DNA of 64,000 nt from a virus: the IMG/VR virus record IMGVR_UViG_3300021420_000018, positions 59,708 through 123,707 of that record; one strand, given 5' to 3'. Both the position numbers and the translations under genes were made by a program. This document shows, piece by piece, positions 54,212 to 63,455 of this stretch. The notes beneath the pieces were generated by a model. It did not search any database, was not told the origin of the DNA, and worked only from the letters and a program-made list of their open reading frames with translations. Within the stretch, counting starts at the first letter, position 1. The number at the start of each line of letters is the position of its first letter.

Positions 54212-54531
54212 TGAGTGCGGAACCGCACTGCTGCGTCAAATGTCCAGACAGCCTGCTCGAGGCCTTGAAGCGCGGTGATTTTGAGCTGATACCGGCTGCC
54301 AACGGTGGCATTAAACGTGTTCGGAACGATGCCCTGGTAATTGCCGTTCGATGCCGGAATGTAGGTCAAAGGCAGGCTGTTAATCACGGGATCTGCATTG
54401 CCTTTTTCATCCATCAGAGTCGCTGCCACTGTCGCTGCGTCCAAATAAGCACCGCTCAAGAAATCCTGCAAACCAGTGACAGAAATAACCGTTGAGTTCA
54501 GCGGATAGAAAATCTGTGGATTGACGGTCAT
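54208..54531 (-). CDS. Small beta-rich structural protein
   Basis: 107 residues: QIFYPLNSTVISVTGLQDFL, TFNATVGSRYQLKITALQGL. Reads as an Ig-like strand protein. Coupled by ATGA overlap to the terminator-like gene. May be a tail or neck component. Confidence 0.55.
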   Translation of the reverse strand: MTVNPQIFYPLNSTVISVTGLQDFLSGAYLDAATVAATLMDEKGNADPVINSLPLTYIPASNGNYQGIVPNTFNATVGSRYQLKITALQGLEQAVWTFDAAVRFRTQ

Positions 54532-54535
54532 TTTT

Positions 54536-55252
54536 TTAGAAGGTGATCACGCCGCCATCGCTATCGCCGCCTGTTTCTTGAAATGCCACAGCGTAGGCAC
54601 CATTGAGACCTGCGGATGCAATCCACGTCGTAGGAGCTGTGAGTGATCCCACAGTCATGCTGTGTCCAAATCCATCTCCGAAAGACGTTGTGCCGTCGTA
54701 AGTAAACCCCGCGCCTGTTAAGCCGCTCACGGCACCAGCCCCTCCTGACATCACGACGATGAAATCACTATTCCCCGAGAGTGTCAGCGGCACTCCTGAA
54801 CACGAAGTGCATGAAGCGTTTGCAACCTTGTTTCCTGGGTTCGCCCCTGAATCTAATGCAAAACGCGGAAGCGTCGATATGGCTTCCCACACGATCACAT
54901 CGGCGGTTCCGGTGAAAGTAGTAACCGGCTGACTGAAGGACGTGATGCCGCTGTTGGATTGCAAGCAATAATAAATATCGTTCAGGTCTCCCGCTGGCGC
55001 ATATGCCGCCGGAGCATTGGGAGCATGCACCCAGGGAAGGGCGCAGGCGCCCGAAGGTGGTGCGCCCATCACATCGGTAAAAGCATTATCTTCGAATCCA
55101 ACCACAAGAAGATGGTTTGCTCCGGTCGCTGAAAGAGAAACTACACAAGGGCTAACCGTGCAACCGGCTGCAATGTGTTGCACCTGGGTTTGCGTCCAAG
55201 CGCGAGCTTCCGGAATGAAGGCTAAGAACAACAATGCTGTCAATATTCTCAC
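54536..55252 (-). CDS. Secreted beta-rich protein ending DGGVITF
   Basis: 238 residues with a signal peptide (MRILTALLFLAFIPEARAW). The mature part is Gly/Ser/Thr/Ala-rich and repetitive in style (GNSDFIVVMSGGAGAVSGLT). Ends GGDSDGGVITF; the partial gene at the right edge ends similarly (DDGPVITF). Probable virion-exposed adhesin or host-surface protein. Confidence 0.6.
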   Translation of the reverse strand: MRILTALLFLAFIPEARAWTQTQVQHIAAGCTVSPCVVSLSATGANHLLVVGFEDNAFTDVMGAPPSGACALPWVHAPNAPAAYAPAGDLNDIYYCLQSNSGITSFSQPVTTFTGTADVIVWEAISTLPRFALDSGANPGNKVANASCTSCSGVPLTLSGNSDFIVVMSGGAGAVSGLTGAGFTYDGTTSFGDGFGHSMTVGSLTAPTTWIASAGLNGAYAVAFQETGGDSDGGVITF

Positions 55253-55267
55253 GGTACGATTCTACTC

Positions 55268-58200
55268 CTAACTGGCCACCTTTATGCTAGCTGCAATTAC
55301 CGCACTGTTCACTGAAGGCGTTCCCACAACCTGCGATGCAACCGAAGGCGTTCCCAAAACCAGCGGCGTCACGGAAATAGAAGCAAAAATGAACCCGATG
55401 TTCGGCGGTTGCAACTCCACAAATACAGCGCCAGAGCTCGCCAGCACGGCCATGTCAAAGGTTCGGTTGATCCAGCTTTGGTAGGCTGGTCCGAACTTAT
55501 CGATGCTGACGGTTTCTGGCCTTAGCAGGGCTCCGGCGTCGATTACGGACTGGCCAAGCTCTGCTGTCCTCTTCGCCAAATATGTCGGCTGCGAAGCCGG
55601 CTGCCACCACTTGTCGAAGCTGACGATCTCCGTTAGGACGAGCGTTTGACCAGAAGCAGCCGGGACGGCGGAATTGAATGGCCGATTGACCCAGGCTTGG
55701 TAGTCAGGCGCCCACTTATCGATCCTGATCGTTTCAGGCTTCGGATCAATGATGAATTGCTGCAGCTCCGCAGAACGCTTTGGCAGATACGTTGGTTGAG
55801 AAGTAGGCTGCCACCATTTGTCGAGCAGAATCTTCTCTGGCGGCGGTATTACGGTCTGAGTGAGATCAGCCGAGCGCGTCGGCAAATATGTCGGTTGCGA
55901 GGCTGGTTTCCACCACTTATCTAGCGTGACCGTTTCGATAGGCGGCTGAGGGATGTAAATGCCGCCCGATGCTTGCTGAACGGCTGAATTAAATGGACGG
56001 TTTACCCATGCCTGATAGTCAGGAGCCCACTTGTCCAGACTGAACAGCTCCGATGGAGCTATTACGGTCTGAGTTAAATCTGGCGTTCTTGCAGGCAGCC
56101 GTGTGGGGACAGATGCCGGCTGCCACCACTTATCAAGTGTTACGACTTCCGGCGGAATGATGACAATTAAGCCGCCACTTGTGTACGTCGCTACCGGCCA
56201 GAGCCGCGGAATACGATCCGGATAATTAGGATTGAATTTATCGATGCGAACTGTTTCTTGCAGCGTGAGCTGCTTCGCATCGATTGCCGCCATTCCGGAA
56301 GCTGCCTCGGCGGCATAGATCTTCTTTTGCAGCGACAGGTAAGCGGCCGGGTATTCTGGCTGTTCCATCCACGCATCGACGTGAACGGCTTCCTTCTGCG
56401 TGAGTAGCTTTGGATCAATTACAGACTGGCCAAGTTCTGGACACCGCTTTGCTAAATACGTCGGCTGAGCTGCGGGCTGCCACCACTTATCTATCGTGAC
56501 AAGTTCGCCAGACTTAAGCAGAACAGTTGGATCGATTACCGTCTGGCCGAGAACAACGCAACGAGCCGCCAAACGCGGTGCGATGTCCACATAGTCGGCT
56601 TGGAACTTTTCAACGAAGACAGCTTCAGATGCGGTCGAAATAGCTGTGATTGCCCCGGAGGCTGGCTGCGATGCAGGACGAACCAAACGATCTGGATATA
56701 CAGCCGGAACTTCAGTGATCAGCACTGCCTGGCCAGGATCGCGGACGATCTGAGTTAATTCAGCGACACGCTTTGGCAGGTAAGTCGGCTGAGATGGAGG
56801 CTCAAACCACTTGTCGAGACTGACAACTTCTCCGGAACTCCATGCCAATCCAGAAACGTAGGTCGCTTGTGAAAACGCTCTAGCTAGCGAAACTGGATAA
56901 TCGGGCAGCCACTTATCAGGTGTGATCGTTTCGGAAACTAATACCGGCAAAACGGATGCCGGTGCAAGCGCAGCGAACGACGGGATCTTCGCGATGCTAT
57001 CCGGGTAGCTGGCTTTGAACTTGTCGGTTGAAACAGCTTCCTGGGCTGTAGAGACGACATTGACAGAGCCAGATGCCGCGTATGTTGCTATCGCAAACGG
57101 CCTGGCGAATTGGCTTGGGTAATCCGCATACATCGGCGAATAGGCGCCGTGCAGCGTGAGGAAGGCCTGTTGGTGTCCAGGGACAGTAAATAGATCGTAT
57201 GGGTAGGGCGGCCGGACTGGATCAGGCTGCTCATGCCACCACTTGTCAATGGTGATTACTTCGACTACCGCCGTCGACGGGCCAACAAAGGCGCTGCCTG
57301 AACTGACGCCAGTGCGACGGCGTAAGAACGATTGCGAGGATGGTTGGCCCCACGCATCGATTGATCCTGGAACTACCGTTGCGGCCACTACGAATGGACT
57401 GCTATAGCCAGATGTCAGATATGCAGGGCTGAATGGACGCGGGAAACTGTCTGGATATGTGGATTTGAACTTATCAACCGAAACAGTTTCTTTTTGCGTC
57501 AGGAGTTTCGGATCATTTACGCTCTGCCCAAGTTCCGCTGATCGTTTAACCTGATAAGTCGGCTGGCTCGCCGGCTGACCCCATTTGTCGAGAAGTATCA
57601 GCTCGATCGGAGTGATGTATATGCCACCGCTAGCCGTGTAAGTAGCTCGCGGATAGGGGCGCGCATTCCAAACCGGATAGGTCGGTCCGAAGCGGTCAAT
57701 GCTGACCGTTTCTTGCTGCGTCAGGGATTTCGCATCGGTGACCGATTGGCCTGGCTCATTGCGACGCGGCTGATAGGTTGGCTGAGATACTGGCTCAAAC
57801 CACTTGTCGATGGTTATCGTTTCAGCGGCGGCTACGACCTGAACAATGGATGGTTCTGGCGCAAACGACGCAATCCTAGAAGGAACAAATAATGGCTGCG
57901 ATGGCGGCTCAAACCACTTATCAAGAGAAATAACCTCGCCACCAACGAAAACACTGCCCGAGCAAACGCCGGTACGTCGCCGCAAGCTCGGCTGCAATGA
58001 CGGCTGGCCCCACTTGTCGAGCGTGACGACTTCCGCAGCTGCGGCAAAGACAAACGGCCCAGTGGCACCAGAAGCGATATACGTTGCTGCTGGATATGGT
58101 CTCGGTAGTGAGCTCGGATAATTCGGATGCCAGTGATCCTCGTAGCCGTGAATGTAGGCAAAAGCCTGCTGATGACCAGGGACGGTGAACAGATCAAGCG

Positions 58201-59254
58201 GATAAGGCCGGGGCAGCCAGTCGGGATAGGCCGGTTTGAACTTGCTGATGGTGACTTGCTCTTTTTGCGTGAGCAGATTCGGATCAGTAACCGACTGACC
58301 TTGCTCACTGCGACGCGGCTGATAGGTCGGCTGAGATACTGGCTCAAACCACTTGTCGATGGTTATCGTTTCAGCGGCGGCAGGAGTGAAAACTGGTGCG
58401 CTGGATCCAGAAGCTGCATAGGCTGCTTCGGGATATGGTCGCGCTATCGATGCGGGATAATTCGGATGCCAGTGATCCTCGTAGCCGTGAATATAAGCAA
58501 AGGCCTGTTGATGACCTGGAACAGTAAAAAGATCAAAAGGATATGGTTGTTTGAGCGGTTGCGAAGGTGGCTCAAACCATTTATCGATGGTGACCGTCTC
58601 TGCTGGTACGGTAATTGGTGCAACGGTCTGGGTTAAATCAGCAGTGCGCTTAAGCTGGATCGGAACAATCGCAGGGAACTCCGGACGCCAACTCCCATTG
58701 CCCGGATAATCAAGAACGCCAAAGTTGCGTTCATTGCCAGACGAAGCGGATAGTGCCGCCGGATATCCTTGAGGTCTATATGTTGGCTGGGAAGTTGGCT
58801 GCCACCATCGATCTAAAAAGACTGGAGGTGGCGGAACGAATGCACTTCCGGAACACACGCCATAATTGCGACGGCGCAAATATTGCGATGGCGGTGGCTG
58901 ACCGAATTTGTCGAGAAACGGTTCTTCTGGCTCTGATGCCTGTTCTACGTCGGATGGCGCTTGGCCGGATGAAGCGGAGAGCGCTGCATAGTAGTTCCAC
59001 TGCGGACTGCGTGGAACGATCGAAGTATATTCAGGCCGCCAATTACCATTACCGGGATAATCCTTGACGTCGAAGTTGCGCTGGCTTCCTGAAGCGGTCG
59101 ATAGAACGATTACAAATGCTGCTGCTGCGATAGCCCAATTTCTCTGCGGCGGTGTCGGCGGCTGCATCCACGCTTCGGGGTGAACCGTTTCGGCAGTATT
59201 CGGCGGGGTTACGACCGGCTGGACTTTTTCTTGATATTGCCAGCGGCGCGGCAT
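55268..59254 (-). CDS. Giant DKW tandem-repeat protein
   Basis: 1328 residues from ATG 59254. About 28 units of roughly 45 residues, each built on a [DE]xVxxDKWxxP core. Two types alternate: SQPTYLPKR-type (for example VTLDKWWKPASQPTYLPTR) and YPDxxxRP-type (VSIDKFGPAYQSWINRT). Three long blocks (LFTVPGHQQAF with YEDHWHPNYP, and a degenerate LTLHGAYSPMY form) are near copies. The N-terminus is hydrophobic (NWAIAAAAFVIVLSTASGS). W, P and Y rich, no Cys. Function unknown; fibre-like or decoration role possible. Confidence 0.8.
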   Translation of the reverse strand: MPRRWQYQEKVQPVVTPPNTAETVHPEAWMQPPTPPQRNWAIAAAAFVIVLSTASGSQRNFDVKDYPGNGNWRPEYTSIVPRSPQWNYYAALSASSGQAPSDVEQASEPEEPFLDKFGQPPPSQYLRRRNYGVCSGSAFVPPPPVFLDRWWQPTSQPTYRPQGYPAALSASSGNERNFGVLDYPGNGSWRPEFPAIVPIQLKRTADLTQTVAPITVPAETVTIDKWFEPPSQPLKQPYPFDLFTVPGHQQAFAYIHGYEDHWHPNYPASIARPYPEAAYAASGSSAPVFTPAAAETITIDKWFEPVSQPTYQPRRSEQGQSVTDPNLLTQKEQVTISKFKPAYPDWLPRPYPLDLFTVPGHQQAFAYIHGYEDHWHPNYPSSLPRPYPAATYIASGATGPFVFAAAAEVVTLDKWGQPSLQPSLRRRTGVCSGSVFVGGEVISLDKWFEPPSQPLFVPSRIASFAPEPSIVQVVAAAETITIDKWFEPVSQPTYQPRRNEPGQSVTDAKSLTQQETVSIDRFGPTYPVWNARPYPRATYTASGGIYITPIELILLDKWGQPASQPTYQVKRSAELGQSVNDPKLLTQKETVSVDKFKSTYPDSFPRPFSPAYLTSGYSSPFVVAATVVPGSIDAWGQPSSQSFLRRRTGVSSGSAFVGPSTAVVEVITIDKWWHEQPDPVRPPYPYDLFTVPGHQQAFLTLHGAYSPMYADYPSQFARPFAIATYAASGSVNVVSTAQEAVSTDKFKASYPDSIAKIPSFAALAPASVLPVLVSETITPDKWLPDYPVSLARAFSQATYVSGLAWSSGEVVSLDKWFEPPSQPTYLPKRVAELTQIVRDPGQAVLITEVPAVYPDRLVRPASQPASGAITAISTASEAVFVEKFQADYVDIAPRLAARCVVLGQTVIDPTVLLKSGELVTIDKWWQPAAQPTYLAKRCPELGQSVIDPKLLTQKEAVHVDAWMEQPEYPAAYLSLQKKIYAAEAASGMAAIDAKQLTLQETVRIDKFNPNYPDRIPRLWPVATYTSGGLIVIIPPEVVTLDKWWQPASVPTRLPARTPDLTQTVIAPSELFSLDKWAPDYQAWVNRPFNSAVQQASGGIYIPQPPIETVTLDKWWKPASQPTYLPTRSADLTQTVIPPPEKILLDKWWQPTSQPTYLPKRSAELQQFIIDPKPETIRIDKWAPDYQAWVNRPFNSAVPAASGQTLVLTEIVSFDKWWQPASQPTYLAKRTAELGQSVIDAGALLRPETVSIDKFGPAYQSWINRTFDMAVLASSGAVFVELQPPNIGFIFASISVTPLVLGTPSVASQVVGTPSVNSAVIAASIKVAS
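57771..58380 (-). repeat. Direct repeats inside the DKW gene
   Basis: A block of about 60 nt at 57771-57830 reappears at 58321-58380 with one or very few changes, and the segment near 58108-58190 (encoding the YEDHWHPNYP unit) reappears near 58450-58530. Nearly identical DNA shows recent unit duplication rather than only protein-level similarity. Confidence 0.75.
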
Positions 59255-59256
59255 GG

Positions 59257-59940
59257 TCAATAACCTACGATTTCAGGCTTCCAGTGACCAAACGGAATCG
59301 GTGGAGACTCTCGGCCAGGAACTTGGCTATCAATCACATCTACTGCCAAACCGGTTCCAGGCGTGATGATCTCCGCTGCCGATGCCGTTACGCTTTCATC
59401 TACCAGATTAGAAAACGTGCCCGTGCCGGTTGTCGTGCATTCCCAAAAGACTTGGATGTAAAGGTATTGGTTCGCTGCTAGCGTGGTGGAAGAGCCAGAA
59501 AAGGTCGCCGCAAAACGGGTTGCCGTAGTGGTCAACGTAATCAGCCCTGAATCCGCGGTGCCGATCAGCGAGACTTTTGTCACGGTCGTTGTCGTAGCCG
59601 TGACGACATAGATTTCGCAGATCGCATGGCCTGTGTGTGCACCACCTGACGCCCGGAGCAGTTCGAAATTTACCGTCCACGTGCCAGCCAGAAACGTTAC
59701 GAGCGGTTGGGTATCGTAGAACCATCCCTTGCCAGTGCCAGTGATCGTGCCGCCAGGCGTGCCGGTTACGTTCGCTCCCGGGCCCACATTGTAGTTTGTT
59801 GAAGCGACGGGAACGAACGCAGTGCCGTCCGCTGTGCCGCCAGAGGTCGCACCTTCGGTCAGGCTGAGCTGATTTACGCTAGCATTGCTGCTGACTACGC
59901 CTGAGGCGGTAGAGCGTAGGAATAGTGTGAGGGCTGCCAT
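59257..59940 (-). CDS. Beta-rich structural protein
   Basis: 227 residues. Thr/Gly/Ala-rich (VTATTTTVTKVSLIGTADSG) with SGGAHTGHAICEIYVV and LAANQYLYIQVFWECTTT. Looks like a carbohydrate-binding or fibre head beta-sandwich, unrecognised. Its stop overlaps the DKW gene start. Confidence 0.6.
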   Translation of the reverse strand: MAALTLFLRSTASGVVSSNASVNQLSLTEGATSGGTADGTAFVPVASTNYNVGPGANVTGTPGGTITGTGKGWFYDTQPLVTFLAGTWTVNFELLRASGGAHTGHAICEIYVVTATTTTVTKVSLIGTADSGLITLTTTATRFAATFSGSSTTLAANQYLYIQVFWECTTTGTGTFSNLVDESVTASAAEIITPGTGLAVDVIDSQVPGRESPPIPFGHWKPEIVGY

Positions 59941-59943
59941 TTG

Positions 59944-60324
59944 TCAGTAAACAATAGCGTCGCGCATCTGCAAAACAGGAATCCTAACCGTCTGCAACAT
60001 GCCGGATGTCAACACGAACAGGTTGTAGAGAAAGCCAGATGGACTGATAAGCGTCACGGAAAGCGGATAGCCGCCATTCAGAATCGGCGTGACAATCAAC
60101 GGTGCGCTAAGTTGCCAGGAGTTGCCGCTGGAATCGTTCAAGATCGGGAAGTTGGAAGTATTCGTGGCAGGACTGAAAGTGGACGTTATATCGCCTATAT
60201 CGCTAACGCCAAGTACCCAGTTACCGACGGCCGGGAGTTGAATGCCTTGTTGGTCTTGCTGAAACTCAAATGGCTTGAGCGGCCCGACTGCGCCTACAGT
60301 TCCACCGCCGCCAAGTCCTGGCAT
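59944..60324 (-). CDS. Hypothetical structural protein
   Basis: 126 residues. Gly-rich start (MPGLGGGGTVGAVGPLKPFE) then strands (GNWVLGVSDIGDITSTFSPA, LYNLFVLTSGMLQTVRIPVL). Located among fibre and tail structural genes; not recognised. Confidence 0.5.
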   Translation of the reverse strand: MPGLGGGGTVGAVGPLKPFEFQQDQQGIQLPAVGNWVLGVSDIGDITSTFSPATNTSNFPILNDSSGNSWQLSAPLIVTPILNGGYPLSVTLISPSGFLYNLFVLTSGMLQTVRIPVLQMRDAIVY

Positions 60325-60335
60325 TTATCCTCACC

Positions 60336-61073
60336 TTAGTTTAGGGACATCATCAACGCATATTCGGGAGTCCAACTCGATCCGGTCACTGATGGCGTGA
60401 CGGCAACGTTGAGTGCACCGAACGAGTTGGCTGTGAGCCCTGTCGTGTCCACGTTGACTGCAGCGTTGCTCGATATCAGAGCACTCACATCGGCCAATGT
60501 GCCGCCAGACGGTCCGCTAGTATCAACGCTGCCACCGAACCAACAAGTCGAAGTCGTCGCAATTTCAGAAATCGTGCGATAAACCAAGGTTCCTTCAACC
60601 CGCCAGTAGCCAGCCGTGATGCTGGGAGTCGGCGTGAATGTGTTCGATGAAGCTATAAGCGTTCCGCCTGTCGTGGGGCCGTGGTAAATTCCGATGATCA
60701 AAGTGCCAGAAGCTGGTGTCGTGAGCAAACCGCCACACACGATCCGAAAAGCTTGCCCTGGAGAGGGAGCATTCTGCCCATACGGCAGCGGCAAAAACTT
60801 GTTCGCCTGCGACGTGGAAAATAGCGCCGTCAGTGAAGTCCCAGGCGTAACCGCAGCAATCGGTGAGAATAGAGCATCAGCAATTTGCGCTGAGTAGTAT
60901 TGCCGCGACGCTTCGGCCCACGGTCCGCGGTAGCGCGCGTCAGCAATGACTCTCTCCTGGATCTTGCCGGTGAGGATGTCGCTCGTGATCTTCGAGTAGA
61001 CAGCGCGCGGACGGATGATGCGACCGTTCTGGATGTTCCAATCGCTAGCGGCTAGCAATTGTGAGGCGTGCAT
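60336..61073 (-). CDS. Hypothetical structural protein
   Basis: 245 residues from ATG 61073, preferred for its AAAGGAG five nt upstream over an ATG at 61094 that overlaps the gene upstream. Begins MHASQLLAASDWNIQNGRII; the second half is beta-rich (GTLIIGIYHGPTTGGTLIAS, ITAGYWRVEGTLVYRTISEI). Not recognised. Confidence 0.6.
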   Translation of the reverse strand: MHASQLLAASDWNIQNGRIIRPRAVYSKITSDILTGKIQERVIADARYRGPWAEASRQYYSAQIADALFSPIAAVTPGTSLTALFSTSQANKFLPLPYGQNAPSPGQAFRIVCGGLLTTPASGTLIIGIYHGPTTGGTLIASSNTFTPTPSITAGYWRVEGTLVYRTISEIATTSTCWFGGSVDTSGPSGGTLADVSALISSNAAVNVDTTGLTANSFGALNVAVTPSVTGSSWTPEYALMMSLN

Positions 61074-61090
61074 GTAGACTCCTTTGAAGT

Positions 61091-63448
61091 TCATTGAACA
61101 AGACAAAAACTTCCCGCTTGGATTTGGAGTTGTACGGCCGTCGAAGCCTTCGCCAATAAGTTGACAGTTCCTGCATTTGCGCCGTTAATCAGTGAGAACG
61201 ACACTATCGCATCGAAATTGGTTGCCGCTGTAACGATCACATTGCCAAGAGACGTACCGAATGCCGTGGCAACCGAGTTATCCGTCGTTCCAAGGGCTGT
61301 CGGGTCAGCTAGCCCATAAGCAACCGCCGTCGGCGAAGCCGGTCCCGTGAACTCAATATTAAGTCCACCGAGTGCTACTGACTGGTAATAAAGGTGACAA
61401 GTGGCCGTATAATTCTGATTAGCTGCCACAGGAAATTGGACCGTGTTACCGCCCGCCACATTCGAGAACGTAGTCGTAGAGTTTGTATATTGGCTCGTGA
61501 GCGCTATGATGAACGGCTGATTTTGGGTGGTAGCAGCATTAGCGCCCCAATCCGGTATGCTCCACGTTCTGGCACCGGTCGTTGCAGCTGGAGCGACTTT
61601 GAAGTTGTTCGTGGCTGCCGTGCCGAGCCAGAGATTGCCGAACGGGAGAGCTGTTGTCCCTAAATCGGTGCCACCGGCACTATGTGGGAGATAACCGGAA
61701 GCCGAAAAACTTCCCAATCCGTTTCCTGTGGAACTGGTATCCGCGCTTACGACACCAGCGGAAAGACGCGCTAACCCCGTGTCCGGTCCAGCGCTTATCG
61801 GATTCGTGGTGCTGGCCCACATGAATCCCTTGGCGCTTCCGAGAGTCAATGCCGCCGTGTTTAGCGCAAACACGCTGGTATTGCTTACACACCCCTGGAT
61901 CAGTGTGGAAGCCACGAACCAATTGAAACCGCTATTTACGGAACCGAGGAAGCCTAGTCCCGTATTCGTGCAACCAGCCTGAGTGCCGTTTGCGGCGACG
62001 AAGTTGCCTACATTGTCGATGTAAGACAGTTCTGTAGCAGCGTTGTTTTCAATCCTAACTAATGGGGCACTCTGAGTGCCAGAGTTTGCGCGGGCATCGA
62101 TTGCATTATCCGTATCGGATGGAGCAATAGCTCTGGCGCTCGGCTCACCTGGACCCGAGTTGGCATAAATCTGAACTCTCGCTGCCGCCGTATCTCCACA
62201 CACTGCCGTAGACGTGCCACCACCGCCCCACGTATTCGGTCCAATAGTGCCACCCGTGCTCCCAGCAACGATGTTGATTCCGCAGCCAGCCGTAGGATTC
62301 ATCGTGATCTTGTTGCCAAGGACATGCCAGTTAGTTGAGTTCGCGCCAAAGTTGATATTGTTCGTGCAGAAGGTATGAGCATTGATGTTGTTGCTCAGAA
62401 CTTCAGAGGCATCTATCGCGCCCACGTCACCTTTAAAGTCAATTACCGAGCCATCCCCACAACTAGCCGTTACCTCGAACTGGTTGAGAACCATTTTTAT
62501 CTGGTTCGCTTGATGAACGATGGCACCAGCATAGTTACATTGAAGATTGTTATGAATGAGTGTCTGAGTGGCTGAGCCAACTAGGCTGGTATGGTTAAAG
62601 CAGGGATTGGTCGTGCTTGTGCTGCGAATAAGATTATGTTCCCAGAGTTGGGAATCCACCAAGCTGAGATTGCTATTGAGCCCTCCGCTCTCGAAGTAAT
62701 TGTCTTCCGCGTGATAAACAAATCCCGCGAATGAGCCGCCAGTCGTTTCATTAACATCGTAACCGCCAAAGCATCCCGTATCGACAATGACATGGTGTAT
62801 GTAGACCTGAGATGGACCCAACCCTGCACCACCACCATTGTCGAAAAGCATGACATCTCCAGCGGTAGGCGATGACAGGCAGGCAAATTCGATATTCTCC
62901 AAATCATAAGCTAGATTGCTGACCGTGGTTTTCAGACGAAATATCGGGATTGCGCTGGAGATGCCTCCAGCTACGCTTAATATCGTCGCTTCGCCCCCAA
63001 CACCCTTAAGATGAATTGGGCAAGGGGACAGCAAAAGCTGACTCGCTAGATTGGTCACATTTATTGTTGTCGGGGGGAGATCGACCTCTCCGCCCTGATT
63101 AAAACTCTGAGTGCAGGCAGCGGCGATAGCAGAGTTCACACCTGCATTCGTAAATGGGTACGTCACCCCATCCACAGAGATGATGTTGTTGAGGGAAGAT
63201 TCCGTATCATTGCCAGTCCACGCATTATTTCCGGTCCACGTACAGTTCTGACTCAGCGCACAGAACGTCAGCGTTTGCGGCTCGGGATCTGGCAACGCCA
63301 CGTCGGGCACCGGTGCGTCGTTCAGCATCAGCTCGATGTTCGCTGGATCAGCTACGTCAGGCCGCGGCATGGCAAGATCCATGTCGGACGCGTGCGCCGT
63401 CGCCGCGATGTAGACGAGCACGAGTGCGTAGCAGATTCGTTTAATCAT
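61091..63448 (-). CDS. Beta-helix spike with Sec signal peptide
   Basis: 785 residues. Residues 1-20 look like a signal peptide (MIKRICYALVLVYIAATAHA). About 110-430 read as a right-handed beta-helix (SQLLLSPCPIHLKGVGGEAT, LIHNNLQCNYAGAIVHQANQ, KMVLNQFEVTASCGDG, WHVLGNKITMNPTAGCGINI). The C-terminal 300 residues repeat AT-rich strands (TATCHLYYQSVALGGLNIEF). Phage spikes of this fold bind or cleave surface polysaccharide. A signal peptide on a virion spike would be unexpected; either it is exported or the fold was borrowed. Confidence 0.7.
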   Translation of the reverse strand: MIKRICYALVLVYIAATAHASDMDLAMPRPDVADPANIELMLNDAPVPDVALPDPEPQTLTFCALSQNCTWTGNNAWTGNDTESSLNNIISVDGVTYPFTNAGVNSAIAAACTQSFNQGGEVDLPPTTINVTNLASQLLLSPCPIHLKGVGGEATILSVAGGISSAIPIFRLKTTVSNLAYDLENIEFACLSSPTAGDVMLFDNGGGAGLGPSQVYIHHVIVDTGCFGGYDVNETTGGSFAGFVYHAEDNYFESGGLNSNLSLVDSQLWEHNLIRSTSTTNPCFNHTSLVGSATQTLIHNNLQCNYAGAIVHQANQIKMVLNQFEVTASCGDGSVIDFKGDVGAIDASEVLSNNINAHTFCTNNINFGANSTNWHVLGNKITMNPTAGCGINIVAGSTGGTIGPNTWGGGGTSTAVCGDTAAARVQIYANSGPGEPSARAIAPSDTDNAIDARANSGTQSAPLVRIENNAATELSYIDNVGNFVAANGTQAGCTNTGLGFLGSVNSGFNWFVASTLIQGCVSNTSVFALNTAALTLGSAKGFMWASTTNPISAGPDTGLARLSAGVVSADTSSTGNGLGSFSASGYLPHSAGGTDLGTTALPFGNLWLGTAATNNFKVAPAATTGARTWSIPDWGANAATTQNQPFIIALTSQYTNSTTTFSNVAGGNTVQFPVAANQNYTATCHLYYQSVALGGLNIEFTGPASPTAVAYGLADPTALGTTDNSVATAFGTSLGNVIVTAATNFDAIVSFSLINGANAGTVNLLAKASTAVQLQIQAGSFCLVQ

Positions 63449-63455
63449 AGGGGCC

